Positions 49,590 to 60,790 of a stretch of 64,000 nt of DNA are shown piece after piece. Source of the DNA: Blasia pusilla (lineage: Eukaryota; Marchantiophyta; Marchantiopsida; Blasiales). Location: the NCBI GenBank assembly GCA_050084515.1, contig CM114271.1:63488001-63552000 (forward strand). Direction: 5' to 3'. The notes under the pieces are model-generated. The model saw only the letters and a program-made list of their open reading frames with translations, was not told where the DNA came from and ran no database searches. Position 1 is the stretch's first letter. Each line of letters opens with the position of its first letter. Made by a program: the position numbers and the translations under genes.

Positions 49590-50044
49590 TCACAAGGAAG
49601 AAGTTAGATAAGAAGAATTACAATGTCTGGAAGTTTCGCATATAACAATTTCTTATGGGTCAAGAACTATGGGAGCTTGTCACAGGTGATGAGGCCAAGC
49701 CAGAAGGTGACTCAACAGACTTGAATGTTCACGCTTGGAACAAACGCACAAGGCAAGTAATCCACTTCATTTCAATAACGATCAATTCGCCAATGATAGG
49801 TCACATTCAAGATGTTGATATTCCAAAGGAGGCCTGGGATGCATTGGAAAAGCTGTTCCAGACATCTACAAAGGCCAAAAAGCTCCAATTGAACGAAGTG
49901 AGGAAAAGATCGCAAGAGCATCAATGATTATATTTTGAATAACAGACATATTGTTGATCAATTGAATAGCATTGGAGTGACAGTAGAAGATGATGATCTA
50001 ATTTTATTCACTCTTCAAGGCCTTCCAAAGGATTACAGGTCCTT
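49590..50044 (+). pseudogene. Ty1/copia gag fragment (UBN2 type)
   Basis: Reads KKNYNVWKFRI, a stop, then FLMGQELWELVTGDEAKPEG, DIPKEAWDALEKLFQTSTKA, and after a one-base slip INQLNSIGV-type and LQGLPKDYRSFV sequence. These are the conserved blocks of copia gag. It is cut at 50044 by the LTR of element B. The preceding 49121-49589 is probably its leader and shares 'gagagctttccaacgc' with the B leader. Confidence 0.8.
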
Positions 50045-50412
50045 TGTCATGACCATACGGATTATGTCGTAGGGTATAGTGTGCTAGAAGAGGCCATACC
50101 TTATGTAGGGCCGCAATGTCTAGGTAGAGATGCGATTTCATACATAGGGTTGAGGGTTACTCAGTTGGGGCTGACTTTCCCAGTAAGGCCCGCTCTTAGG
50201 TTGGAGGATATAAGATGGAGTGCACTCAAAGAACAGTCAATTCTTTGAGTTGAGCCTGTTGCATTGGGAGTTAGCCTTGGTAGTGAGTAGAGCTCTTGGC
50301 TATGGTGTTTCCCGCAAGCTTCGACCTAGATTCTCCCATCGTGGAGTGGGTTTGGCTGGATTGTATGTGATTCTATACGTGTTTTATGACAGTAGGTCTT
50401 TCACGGATTTCA
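50045..50412 (+). repeat. Element B 5' LTR body
   Basis: 368 bp, starts TGTCATGACC and ends GGATTTCA. It contains a TATA-like box 'gatataag' near 50207 and a likely start region 'gcactcaaagaac' just downstream. The words 'cactcaaagaac' recur exactly at the LTR/leader junction (50411-50422). Confidence 0.9.
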
Positions 50413-52836
50413 CTCAAAGAACTGACGTAGATCGATGGTAGCTTCGATTGTGGATCAGTAGGATCTGGTTAGGGCTGATTGTGTACTCAGCCGTGGATGT
50501 TCATGGCTTGTGGCCTATGTTGGAGGTGTGAATCTGGTGCGTGGTTGGTTGGGAAAGAAGTGCCTTGCTGAGAGCTTTCCAACGCGCTTTAGATCGCCGG
50601 ATTTCGTCAAGGGAGTTGGAAGTTATCAAGGATTGAAGATTCTGGCTCGTGTTCGACGGTTTTCTGATGTGGAGAGCTTGGAGTGCAGAAGCTCTGTTGA
50701 AGTTCATCCAGATCGGGTGAGAGGTTCCTGTTGCTACTTGTACTGTAATCTCATGTGAAGCTATCTGCTCAAGTGTGTGGAGCATTGCGGATTTCTGCGT
50801 GCATGAAACTGGGCCGAAGCGCTGTCGGATTTGCTATTCTTGAGGTGTTTGGACATCAAGTTTGTCTGATTTTTGCTCAGAGTACAAAGCTTGGTTGTAG
50901 CTGATTTTTTGTGGAGAGATAGCTATGGTGGTCAATTGAATTCTGGTTGAAACAGATTTGATTTTGGTCAAGGATTTGTGAAGTAAATGCTGATCGAAAT
51001 TTTACGGACTAGCTCAAGGTGGACAGCGGATCGGAGGGGCTGGTTAGTTGGTGACTCGTTCATTGTTGGAGATGCCTATCCCATTGGGGGCACCCTGGTT
51101 GGGCCTCTCTTCATAGTGAAGCATGGCGAAGCGTGGCGAATGGGGCATGTCTCGAGCATTTCTCGGCGTTTCAAGGTTTCAAGGCAACTCGTGGTAGCTC
51201 GGGGCGAGTAGGCGTGAGAGGCGGAGTAAGGAGCAAGCAAGCAAGCTTGCTAGCTTGGGCATGAGGCAGTTTTTGCAAGATTTGTGATTTGAGTGTTGCA
51301 TAACTGGTCACCCATCTTTGGGCTATTCTGCCTGGAGGACACTTAACTGTTGAGTTCTTAACTATGCCAGTGTACACACTGGTGGAGCTCATTTGGTGCT
51401 ATTCGGAGATGTGTTAGGCGCTTTATGCATCTCAGGTTTTTGGTTGATGTACCTCTGGCGCATAGTACGGTATAGCCTCTCCATGCATGTGATATTTTCA
51501 GGTGCTGTGAGTCCGACTAGCACGTTATCGACCCGCGGCGGAGTAGCTATTGCGTTAGAATTGTGTGGTGGGTTCTGTGGATTCAGGGGGCGCCACGTTT
51601 GATGGATTGTGTTACCTTGATTTCCATTTGCGATTGGAGGATTGTCGTTGGACTTCCTGTGTTTGGATCCCCTCCATCGTTGCTTCTTGCTTGCGCGCCC
51701 ATTGTTAGGGTTGACGCTGATTTCGAGAGTAGTGTTACTCCTGTGTGCTACCGGTAGTGAGGCTGGAGTGATGACCAGTACACCGTGGGAGGCTTCTTGT
51801 GGTGATGACAGGTTAGGTTTCCTACACCCATAGCTAGTAGAGCTAGAATAGTATAGCGACATCGACGTCACTTGGTTACTTAGTGGTGATAATTTGGTGG
51901 TGGTGCGGCATCGGCGTTGGTCATCACGGAGTTGTTGGGTGGTCTGGTTGGGGACCGTGGTGCGGACAATGGTGGTTTCACACAGAGTGGATTTAGGTAT
52001 CGGCTACCTTTTCCACTTCCGACGGTTGATGAAGAGGAGGTCGAGGATGTTCCAAACACCAAGTCTTTTACGTTGTCGTATAGTAAATTCAACCAGTGTG
52101 TAAGCTCCTTCATCATTAAGTGTTAGATAGAGTTTCATTAGTATTAAATAAATTGGCTTAGAAAAAGGAGATTCTTATGTTTAAACCTCTTTATGGTGCC
52201 TCTTTTATGCGGGCCCAACTTTAGGAAAAGGAGGTAATAAATAAAAGATGACTTTATAAAAGTAAAGTAGTTGCTTTAATGAAAAGCAAAAGTAGTCTTG
52301 GTTGGTGGCTAGGTTAGTTGGGGTAATTTGGAAAATATCATGTGGGTAAAAAAAAAGGATATTTTGGAAGAGATAAGAGGAAATCTACTTGTGTCAAAAT
52401 GTGATTGGCTAAGCCTTAAGAGGAAGTCATGTGGCACAAGATAAGATAAGTTCTATTTCGTACTCTCGTGGATCCCTTGTGAGTATATAAAGAGGAGGGA
52501 CCTTCAAGGGTTCATCACCTTCTATTCCACATCTTGAGTCTCTTGTGTCTCTCTTGAGTGTATGGCTTTGGGATTGCTTGCTCTTCCAATGAGAGTGGAT
52601 CACCCTTCTTGGGAGAGTAATTTGATCATGGTCTATTCTTCGAGAGGTTTCTAGAGTGTGTGTGTGTGTGTGTGTGTGTGTGGGGATGAGAGGTTTGTCA
52701 CCGTAGAGGAGTTTAGTCATACTAAAATAGCGGATGTTTTGGTTTGTTACTTTCCCAATGAGAGTGGATTACCCCTCTTGGGAGAATAACTCCGCCAAAA
52801 CCCATTCTTGAGGAGAGTAGAGGATGTCTGTCAAGC
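50413..52836 (+). other. Element B leader with a second promoter-like region
   Basis: No convincing ORF. 52125-52835 looks like an LTR or promoter: it starts TGTTAGATAG, has a strong TATA box 'agtatataaagagg' near 52483 and a (GT)n run at ~52659-52681. Two related ~60-nt pieces at 52588-52650 and 52751-52812 share 'aatgagagtggat.accc' and 'cttgggaga'. It could be a solo LTR of another element. Confidence 0.5.
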
Positions 52837-53265
52837 ATGGATAGGGGTGGAGCACGAGCTGTGCCCGACTTTCCTTTCCTCAATCCTTATCATGTCAAGG
52901 TACTCTTTATAGATAGGCATTGGTTCACTCGCTATTTAGTTTATCACTTTGGGAAGGCGTTCATGAACCAGGTCATGCAATCTCCAACTCCGGTGATTCT
53001 TCCTATCGTCACATATGGAAGGACATGGGATTGTACTTTGTATGTCCTTATATAGCGATCCATGGATGTCAATAGGCCTGGTCAAGTAGGGTTTAACACT
53101 AGTTGTGCTATCTTCCTCGTGTACAAGCGTAAAATAGTTTATGGGGATTTTATAGTTAGGAATTTCGGGGTCCGATGTTACGAAGAAGTGATCGCCTCGG
53201 CACTTCCATTTGTGATACCTATCGTGAGAGAATGGAGAGTGTACATCATAATTTTGTATTGAAAA
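52837..53265 (+). pseudogene. Element B leader ORF with two repeated modules
   Basis: Two open stretches (52837-53055 and 53062-53262) are in the same frame, split by one TAG, and in register with gag, which starts 100 nt downstream. The modules resemble each other: RYLVYHFGKAFMNQVMQSP then ILPIV, and DFIVRNFGVRCYEEVIASAL then VIPIV. I do not recognise the domain. Possibly an N-terminal extension of gag or a captured peptide. Confidence 0.4.
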
Positions 53266-53361
53266 AGGAGAACTTATTAGAGATTTCACCTTGCATCGAC
53301 CGCATCTACCGCAACTAGAAGGCCCGCCCTTGCTCGAAGAAAGATTCTCGACACGACAACG

Positions 53362-54605
53362 TTGTTATCGAGTGTTGCAGCTCCATTGATTTGGGACATG
53401 GACGGTGGATATGGGGCCATGAAGGGCCCACAACGATACTCGGATGCAGTGGGCACCATTGAGTTGGAGGACTTCATGCAGGAGTTTGATACGTGGTGTG
53501 ATATGCAGATGTTGCGGAACGCCACGTTGTTTACACCCTTCTTGGCTTGGAAAGGGTTGTTTCAGCACTTGGAGGGACCACCCATGGATGATTACCATGA
53601 GTTTAGGAAGGACCATGTTGATGAGATTGAGGCGTGGAGACAATATTGGTCTCCAGGCTATATGTCTATCACCCATGGTGGTATTGGTAGTAGTGCTCCT
53701 ACTATGCCAGCCAACCCGACGTTGAGTGGTACGAGTACGAGCCGGAGTGGGGGTACCCATGGAGGTACCAGTGGGGGTACTAGTGGAGGTACTAGTGCCC
53801 CACCATCGTTTAGCCCGGTTGAAGAGTTCTTTAAGAGGTTGAAGAAGAACTATTAGGGAGTGAAGACAGAGAAGTTGAGGGGTCTTCAAGAATTTGAGCG
53901 AAAGACTGGTGAGAGTCTTCGTGAGGCATACACTCGTATGTGACGCTTGATTTCAGTTACCCAGGGTGTGACTGAGGCTCAAGCAGTCCAGTTTTGGTAT
54001 GGGATCTTGGATAGAGAGTTGCGCCGCAGGGTACGTGATGCTACTCTTATGAGTGATGATTCATCCACATTGACCCATGTGTTTGCTCTATCTGAGAAGA
54101 TTGAGCTTAACATGGTGAAGGAGAGAGTGGTGACATCCGATTCAGAGGGGATACAACTACTACTTCTCGTGTTCAAAGAGACCCACCTCATAATCTCGTA
54201 GTAGTGGTGGTGGTAGTAGTAGTGGGAGTCGTGGGGTACACACGACCTCAGTCAGGTCCTAGAGGGACACTTGCGCAGAGACCATTGCCTTCATTTGCTG
54301 CCCCGCAACAAGGACAGTCATGTTGGACATGTGGAGGTGATCATGTTAGGAAGTTTTGTCCCCAAGAGGATTGGAGACGAACTTTGGAGGATAGGCCTCA
54401 GTCGGCCCCAACTCAGTGTGATCATTGCGGGAGACCAGATCATCCTCAAGAGCGTTGCTTTGATCTTCATCCAGAGTTTAGATCAAGCCGCGGACGTGGT
54501 GGAGTAGCTCCGAGAGGCCGAGATGGTAGAGGTGGTAGGGGTGGTAGAGGTGGACCAGTGGTTGGAGAGCCTACGGTGGCCATCCCTACCACTACGACAG
54601 AGTAA
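53362..54605 (+). pseudogene. Element B gag
   Basis: Core gag blocks: DAVGTIELEDFMQEFDTW, LFQHLEGPPMDDYHEF, and after a TAG (53854, CAG in A) LRGLQEFERKTGESLREAYT. A second stop (TGA, ~53941) and a frame change follow. The nucleocapsid part has two zinc knuckles, CWTCGGDHVRKFC and CDHCGRPDHPQERC, then an Arg/Gly-rich tail. A Ser/Thr/Gly-rich spacer at 53740-53800 is encoded by a GGTACTAGT-type repeat absent from A and D. Confidence 0.9.
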
Positions 54606-55099
54606 GCAATGGCTGCCAGGATTGAGCAGTTGGAGTAGAAGTTGGCTACTATGGCTGGTATCCAGCATAGATCAGGTTCAAGAGCAGGGGCTTCCACCTC
54701 TTATGGAGGGGATAATCTCTCTTATATGGCGAGTGCAACAGGTTGAGGCATCGATTGCGATTCTGAGAGGAGCCACTCGAGCATCGAGCCACGTGGTGCT
54801 CTTGTGGAGTTGGACCCCTGAGGGGTGAGGTGGGAGGCGGGCTAGGCTTCCCAGTCATTCTTGTTGTCCGAGGTGCTTAGGACTCCATCCATGGTTCCTC
54901 ACGCGAGCCTATTGAGCCGCGTTGGGGACGAGGCATCTACATCGCGTGTAGTAGACACGGATGCAAAGCATCTACTGCAAGATGTGCGGATGGCAACGGT
55001 GTTGGGATCCCCATTGTTTTCGCCACGAGTCGATGGCTTTAGGAGTTGACTTAGCTCTTGTATTTCAGCTAGTACCACGTTGTGTGAAGGTGGGGTGTT

Positions 55100-56262
55100 A
55101 TTCGCTACACGTCTTTGAGGTGGATGAGGGTGTGGCGGTGGAGCGACCCTCTATGTCAGGTATAGCATTGAGTACCAGTGCTACTTGGCAAGCAGCAGCG
55201 GCAAAGATGGATGCATTACCAGCCCGGCCAACCATTGATCGTGAGACGCTTACACCTGGTGTATGTATGTTGGACAACCGGAGTGGGATATTCACATTGG
55301 TGAGTCCTACAGGACAAGTGTATAGACCAGATAGAGTCTTAATAGACTCTGGTGCCCAACCTTTGATGTTGGGAAAGGCGGCATGTATAGGTTTGGGTAT
55401 TCAGAGGTCAAAGCTTGAGCCTTGCCCATTCCAGAGGGACCTGATTCAGAGTAGGACGTTGGACCTTTTGGAGGCTGGATTAGTGGAGTTGTCGCATGGA
55501 GAGTATGCATCAGCCACTGTCATGCTTGCTAAAAAGGATATGCATGGCAACTACACGGATAGGCGGATGTGTGGAGATTACCGTCCTATCAATCGGCAAA
55601 CCAAGGCCGATAGGTATGCCATGCCTACACCTGAGGAGATCTTTGATGTGGTGGGACAGGCAAAGATTTTCAGTACTTTGGATCTTCGGGCAGGATACCA
55701 TCAATTGCCGATTCGAGAGAGTGACAAGGCCAAGACAGCATTTTGGGGTGTCAACTCTCATGGCAAGGATTGTTTGTACCAGTGGAAATTCTTACCCTTT
55801 GGGTTGAAGAATGCACCTGCCGAGTTTCAGAGAGTGATGGATAGGATCCTAGCAGGGTTGGATTTTGTTCGGTGTTACATTGATGATATCTTGGTGTTCA
55901 GTAACACGGTGGAGGAGCATCAGATACATTTGCAGATGGTGTTTGAGCGGTTGAAAGCTCATGGTCTACGTTTGCATCTAGGAAAGTGTAAGTTCTTCCA
56001 TGAGGATGTTGAGTACTTGGGTCATGTGATCTATCCAGGTGGTTTGGGAGTTCACCAAGCAAAGGTGGAGGCTATTGCACTTATTCCGCGTCCGGTAGAT
56101 GTGAGTAGAGTTCGAGCATTCATGGGATTGGCGAACTACTATCAGAGGTATGTGAAGGGATTTAGTTCTATGGCAAAGCCTTTGAACCAATTGTTGAAAT
56201 CAGATCAAGTGTGGCACTGGGGAGATGATCAGGATAGAGCTTTTGTGGAGCTTAAGGCCTAG
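55100..56262 (+). CDS. Element B protease-RT fusion (methyltransferase deleted)
   Basis: One open frame (433 codons from 54961; similarity from ~55100). Protease: LDNRSGIFTLVSPTG and RVLIDSGAQPLMLG (DSG at ~55345). At about 55423-55455 the protease sequence ending in CPF continues straight into LIQSRTLDLLEAGLVEL, which in A and C lies ~2 kb further on, at the start of the RT palm. The protease C-terminal half, linker, methyltransferase and first part of RT are therefore missing. RT blocks KKDMHGN, CGDYRPINR, FLPFGLKNAPAEFQ and CYIDDILVF are intact. A TAG at 56260-56262 precedes RNase H. Confidence 0.92.
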
Positions 56263-57057
56263 TTGGTGGCGGTGCCTATCTTGAGGCGACCTATCAGAGG
56301 GCGCCCATTTCAGTTACACATTGATTGGAGTGGATTGGGACTTGGAGCGGTGTTGACACAACATGATGATGAGCACATGGAGTTTGTGGTGGCCTATGCA
56401 AGTCGTTCGAATAATGCAGCGGAGTCGCGCTATAGTTCATATGAGGGAGAGTGCTTGGCAGTAGTGTGGGTTGTGGCATACTTTAGGTGTTACTTGTTTG
56501 GCACACAGTTTACCCTTGTTATTGATCACCAGCCGCTCAAGTGGTTGATGGAGTCTGACAAGCTTATAGGGAAGCTTGCACGGTACGCTCTTATCTTACA
56601 GGAGTATGACTTCCACGTGGTACATAGACCTAGACTTGCCAACCTTGATGCTGATGGGTTGAGTAGGAACCCATGTACTAGCCAAGAGGATGCAACTGGG
56701 GCTAGATGGCATGGCGAGGTTGATGAGGAGATGGTGCCAGGTTGGCATGCATCTGCCTTTTTATGTTGGTTAGGGGTGGACTCTAGTATGGAGGACCACA
56801 TGATATCTTACTCTAGTCAGAGGGTAGATGGCCAGCCTTCAGATCCTAAGGATGAAGATGATGGTACGGATCAACGTGATATTCATGATGATGCATTGGT
56901 GTTGGAGTTCCTACGGACCAGTAGGGTGCTAGGCATAGTGAGTGCCAAGGAGCGAGACCGTGTTCTTCAACGTGCTAAGAGGTATCGATTGGAGGGAACA
57001 CATATTCTCCGTGTGTGGGAGGATGGTAGAGTACGAGTAGTGACGCATTTGGCTTAG
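56263..57057 (+). CDS. Element B RNase H and connection to integrase
   Basis: Open for 264 codons: FQLHIDWSGLGLGAVL, YASRSNNAAE, YEGECLAVVW, VIDHQPLKWLM and HRPRLANLDADGLSRNP carry the acidic RNase H residues. Then comes an acidic linker and the integrase-proximal RVLQRAKRYRLEGTHILRVW. It ends in TAG where A and C have CAG. In frame with the preceding RT across a single TAG. Confidence 0.9.
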   Translation: MVAVPILRRPIRGRPFQLHIDWSGLGLGAVLTQHDDEHMEFVVAYASRSNNAAESRYSSYEGECLAVVWVVAYFRCYLFGTQFTLVIDHQPLKWLMESDKLIGKLARYALILQEYDFHVVHRPRLANLDADGLSRNPCTSQEDATGARWHGEVDEEMVPGWHASAFLCWLGVDSSMEDHMISYSSQRVDGQPSDPKDEDDGTDQRDIHDDALVLEFLRTSRVLGIVSAKERDRVLQRAKRYRLEGTHILRVWEDGRVRVVTHLA

Positions 57058-58314
57058 AGAGAGCGTATTGTGCGACATGCCCATGAGGAGTTGGGATATT
57101 TTGGGGTGAAGCGTACATATAGCTTACTCCTTGGTCAGTATTGGTAGCGTGGCATGCATACTCAGGTGCACCAGTTGGTGTCATGTTGTATGGTTTGTGA
57201 CCGGGTGAGGGCATCATTCAATGCCCCTACACCACAATTACACCCCTTACCTATTATGGGGTTGGGTTACCGTTGGAGTGTGGACTTTGCGGGACCGTTA
57301 CCATTGACTGTACGACATCATCGATATGTGTTGGTGATGGTGGAGCACTTCTCCAAGTGGATTGAGTTGGTGGCATTACCTGACAAGGCAAGTGAGGGAA
57401 CAACGTATGCGTTTCTTGATAGAGTGCTTAGTCATTTTGGTGCACCAGCTGAAGTGCTGACCGACCAGGGTACAGAGTTTCAGGGTGAGTTTCAGGTCTT
57501 GTGTGACAAGGCGTTGATTGATCATCGGACCACGTCTCGAGAACATCCAGAGGCGGATGGTTTTAGCTGAGCGTGTGGTTCAGACGGTGAAGAGGGCATT
57601 GGGCAAGTATGGCCTACAAAAGGGGCATCTTGGAGACTGGGATATTCAGTTGCCATGGTTAGCCATGGGGTATAGGTTCAATCGCCAAGCATCCTTGGCT
57701 TCCTTCTCACCTTATTTTCTGTTGTACGGCCGAGATCCACAATTGCCTGCAGCAATTTGTTGGGAGTCTAGTGAGGTGGTGAACCTTGATGACCCAGAGA
57801 TGTGGATGAGAGTGTGTTCTCAACGGGAAGAGCTCTTTCGGAGAGTTATGCCAATAGCTTTTGAGAATCTTGCCATTGCTCAACATAGGGATACGTTGCG
57901 GTATGCAACCATTCGGGGTGGAGGTTATCGACCATCGACTCGTAGGTTCCATGTGGGGGACTATGTCTATTTGCAGTAGATTGCACCGACAACGTTGGAT
58001 GTGACGGCAGGCCGCACTATTTTACGAGTGCGCGAGGTGTTAGCTTTTGGAGTTCTCATGTTGGAGGGTCGTGATGGAGTTGTTGGAAGGACCATGTGCG
58101 TAATTGTGCGCCATGTCATCTTCTAAATGTGGATGGTACTGTTGACCCAAGCTTAGCCATGATACGTGCTAGCTTGAGGTGCATGTTGTGTGGGTCTGCT
58201 GGTAACGCAGCCCATATGTTGGTGTGTGATTGGTGTTCTAGGGGTTGGCACATGATGTGTTTGACTCCACGTATGGATGTTGTTCCTACTAGAAGGTGGG
58301 TTTTTCTTTGATAT
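57058..58314 (+). pseudogene. Element B integrase with truncated PHD finger
   Basis: Zinc-binding HAHEELGYFGVKRTY and CMVC, a TAG within YW*RG (TGG in A), first Asp in RWSVDFAGPLP, second Asp in VLTDQGTEF, and Glu in AERVVQTVKRA after a frame slip near 57560. A TAG follows YLQ (~57977). The PHD part keeps CMLC, CDWC and GWHMMC but the final Trp-x-Cys-x2-Cys is lost at a TGA (58310-58312), so zinc binding would be incomplete. Confidence 0.88.
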
Positions 58315-58483
58315 ACTTAGGAGAGGTAGATGACTTGATCTTTGCATGATATGGATTATAGATGTGGGACTAACGATGGGGCAACCTAGCACCTGGCCTT
58401 CTGATTCGTGCACCCAAGAAGGTGTATAGCATGTAGTAGATGTATAGGACTACCTGGGAGTTAGAGGGACCTAACCGCCAGTT

Positions 58484-58593
58484 AGGGGGGCGAGTTGTGG
58501 TACACTTGTGTTTGTGGATGCTCTCGTCTATGTTATGTATGTATGGTATGTCAGCGATGTATGTTGTATGACGATGTGGATTCGCAGGATAGT
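58484..58593 (+). repeat. Element B polypurine tract and segment X
   Basis: AGGGGGGCGA (58484-58493) is identical to the tract of A. The next ~100 nt (58494-58593), starting GTTGTGGTACAC, is repeated almost exactly after the LTR body at 58962-59067, apart from a small insertion and the last ~15 nt. It is absent from the 5' end of the element. Confidence 0.8.
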
Positions 58594-59067
58594 TGTCATG
58601 ACCATACGGATTATGTCGTAGGGTATAGTGTGCTAGTAGAGGCCATACCTTATGTAGGGCCGCAATGTCTAGGTAGAGATGCGATTTCATACATAGGGTT
58701 GGGGGTTACTCAGTTGGGAGTGACTTTCCCAGTAGGGCCCGCTCTTAGGTTGGAGGATATAAGGTGGAGTGCACTCAAAGAACAGTCAGTTCTTTGAGTT
58801 GAGCCTGTTGCGTTGGGAGTTAGCCTTGGTAGTGAGTAGAGCTCTTGGCTATGGTGTTTCCCACAAGCTTCGACCTAGATTCTCCCATCGTGGAGTGAGT
58901 TTGGCTGGATTGTATATGATTCTATACGTGTTTTATGATAGTAGGTCTTTCACGGATTTCAGTTGTGGTACACTTGTGTTTGTGGATGCTCTCGTCTATG
59001 TTATGTATGTATGTGAGTATGGTATGTCAGCGATGTATGTTGTATGACGATGTGGATGTGCACGACA
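58594..59067 (+). repeat. Element B 3' LTR (body plus X')
   Basis: The body 58594-58961 matches 50045-50412 over 368 bp with few changes. X' (58962-59067) ends GCACGACA, the same last bases as the 3' end of A. TGTCATG and CACGACA form the imperfect terminal inverted pair. Protease sequence of element C follows directly. Confidence 0.82.
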
Positions 59068-59830
59068 GAGGAGAGGCCTTCCATTTGGTAAGTCTCGGAG
59101 GTAGAGCTTTTAGTCCGCAACGCGTCTTTTTTGATTCTGGAGCGCAACCTGTGATGTTGGGGAAAGCGTCATTGAGAGGATTGAGCTTGATGAGAGCCAA
59201 TGTGGAGCGTTGTCCATTTCGGATACAGACATCCTTGGGTGGAGCAAGTACCACATCGTATATCACCCGACAAGAGTTTGTGGTGAGGATTCGCCGGATA
59301 CATCCTACAGATGAGTCCGTGGTGCGAGCCAAGGCGATAGTGACTGATGTAGAGTCCAACGACATCTTGGTTGGTGGAGCAGTGTTATACCTTATGGGGT
59401 TTTCCCTGGATTACTGGGAGGAGTCAACCTCCTACAGACCAGGATGACAGTCAAGTGATGGGCGCCTTAGCTCATTACCCGTTTGATTCACAGGTGCAGT
59501 GATCGAGCGACGGCTAAGAGAGATGGCAACCTTAGCAGCATTTAGCAGTGCCATCATTTGGCCTAGTGATTTGATTGAGGGACATGTCCATGTAGAGAAT
59601 ACTCCCATTCCTGGAATTTCTATGCAGAGGAGTGTCATGGTAGCCGCATGAGTCCGTGGAGGAGAGGTGCCGCTTTGGGGCTTGACTGAGGAGCTTCGAC
59701 GCTTAGCCACTAAGCATGTGCAAACCTTTTGGAGCAAGACGTTTGCACCAGAGTGTGACGGATCAGAGGAGCCTCAAGTAGGTAGGAGTGTTGCTATGAC
59801 CCCTTTGGACACCACCCCGATTGTAGGTAT
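59068..59830 (+). pseudogene. Element C aspartic protease and linker
   Basis: VFFDSGAQPVMLGKAS is the DSG active site; HPTDESVVRAKAIVTDV and ILVGGAVLYLMGF complete the retropepsin-like region. The linker (IIWPSDLIEGHVHVENT, VRGGEVPLWGLTEELRR) is shared with A but its role is unknown. There is a frame change near 59447 and a TGA at ~59650. Confidence 0.85.
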
Positions 59831-59835
59831 TCAGG

Positions 59836-60790
59836 GTGTTGGATCTCTTTGGAGGGATCAACATTGGGTTAGCTGCTATTTTGCACGTTGGAGTACGTGT
59901 GCAATAGAACTTGTATGTGGAGATTGATGATGTTGCAAGGTGCGCTTCACTTCATCATATGGCGTTGTTACGCCTCCATTTTCCCGACTTGTTGTCTGCG
60001 TCCGCCATTAAGGGTTACCAGAGTTCCCTACCAAGGGACATTTCATTGTTGGGGATGCAGGACTTGGAGTGGGTAGGGACCATAGACTTGGTCATTGCTG
60101 TTTGGCCGTGTCAGGGCCAATCGAGTGCCGGACGAGGTAGCGGGTTAGCTGACACTCGATCCAGATTATTTTGGGAGATGATGAGGATTTTGCGACATTT
60201 ACATGAGCATCACTCTCGATCTCAAGCATAAACTTGGAGAATGTGCCAATTTTGGGTGATTCAAAGTCCCGTGTGGTCACGAGTGCACATCCGGTGCGCG
60301 CATGGATCAGCCTGTCAGCGTTGTTAGATGCGGCGAGTATGGGTTCACGAGCTCATTGCCCGCATCTTTGGCGGACCAACTTGGTACCACAAGAGGTGTT
60401 ACGGAGGGCATATGCGAGAGTGGAGCGCCCCTTCATTTTGTTGGTGGATTCTATGTTGGATCCGGGCCGTCGATCACAAGCAGTGAGGCTAGATGATCAA
60501 CCGCCGTTGACTGTGGTCAACAGGATTGGCAAGCCACGGACAACCTTTCCCACATTGGTGAGTTTTCCCGCTTCCTATACATTCAAGGAGGCCGGACGTG
60601 GCTTCGTTTGGGATGACCAGGTACAGAGGTTGGTGGAGCCCAATGCCGATGAGCGAGAGTGAGCGATGGGATTTCCCACAAGAGTGACGACAGTACCATC
60701 ATTGTCAGAGGCATCACGACGTCAAGTCTTGGATCATACGATGGACTTGAACTACTTGACATGGATTTTGAGCTTAGGAGTAGTTGAGCA
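59836..60790 (+). pseudogene. Element C cytosine-C5 DNA methyltransferase domain
   Basis: Same enzyme class as in A. Motif I is VLDLFGGINIGLAAI (59836), more complete than in A. Motif IV is DLVIAVWPCQGQSSAGRG with the catalytic Cys codon near 60109, then DTRSRLFWEMMRIL. Motif VI is LENVP (~60237) in a different frame, as in A. Motif VIII is MGSRAHCPHLWRTNL, weaker than in A. Motifs IX-X are PTLVSFPASYTFKEAG, AMGFPTRVTT and MDLNYLTWIL. Stops: TAG at ~59909 and TGA at 60660-60662 (CGA in A). The catalytic core is recognisable but not expressible as one protein. Confidence 0.9.

Larger units (their letters stand above)
50045..59067 (+). mobile_element. Element B: related gypsy element without methyltransferase
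   Basis: About 9 kb, with 368-bp LTR bodies at 50045-50412 and 58594-58961 (TGTCATG...TTTCA) that are nearly identical, so it is younger than A and C. Order: LTR, long leader, gag, protease fused to RT, RNase H, integrase, PHD remnant, purine tract, X segment, LTR body, X'. Proteins are clearly related to A and C but of another subfamily. No target duplication is visible because the left flank is copia and the right flank is element C. Stops in gag, RNase H and integrase make it non-autonomous. Confidence 0.9.

Noticed and set aside
59836-60790. Restriction-modification or bacterial contamination as the source of the methyltransferase
   Set aside because: The domain lies between protease and RT in two copies of one gypsy family and has decayed with them, so it belongs to the element.
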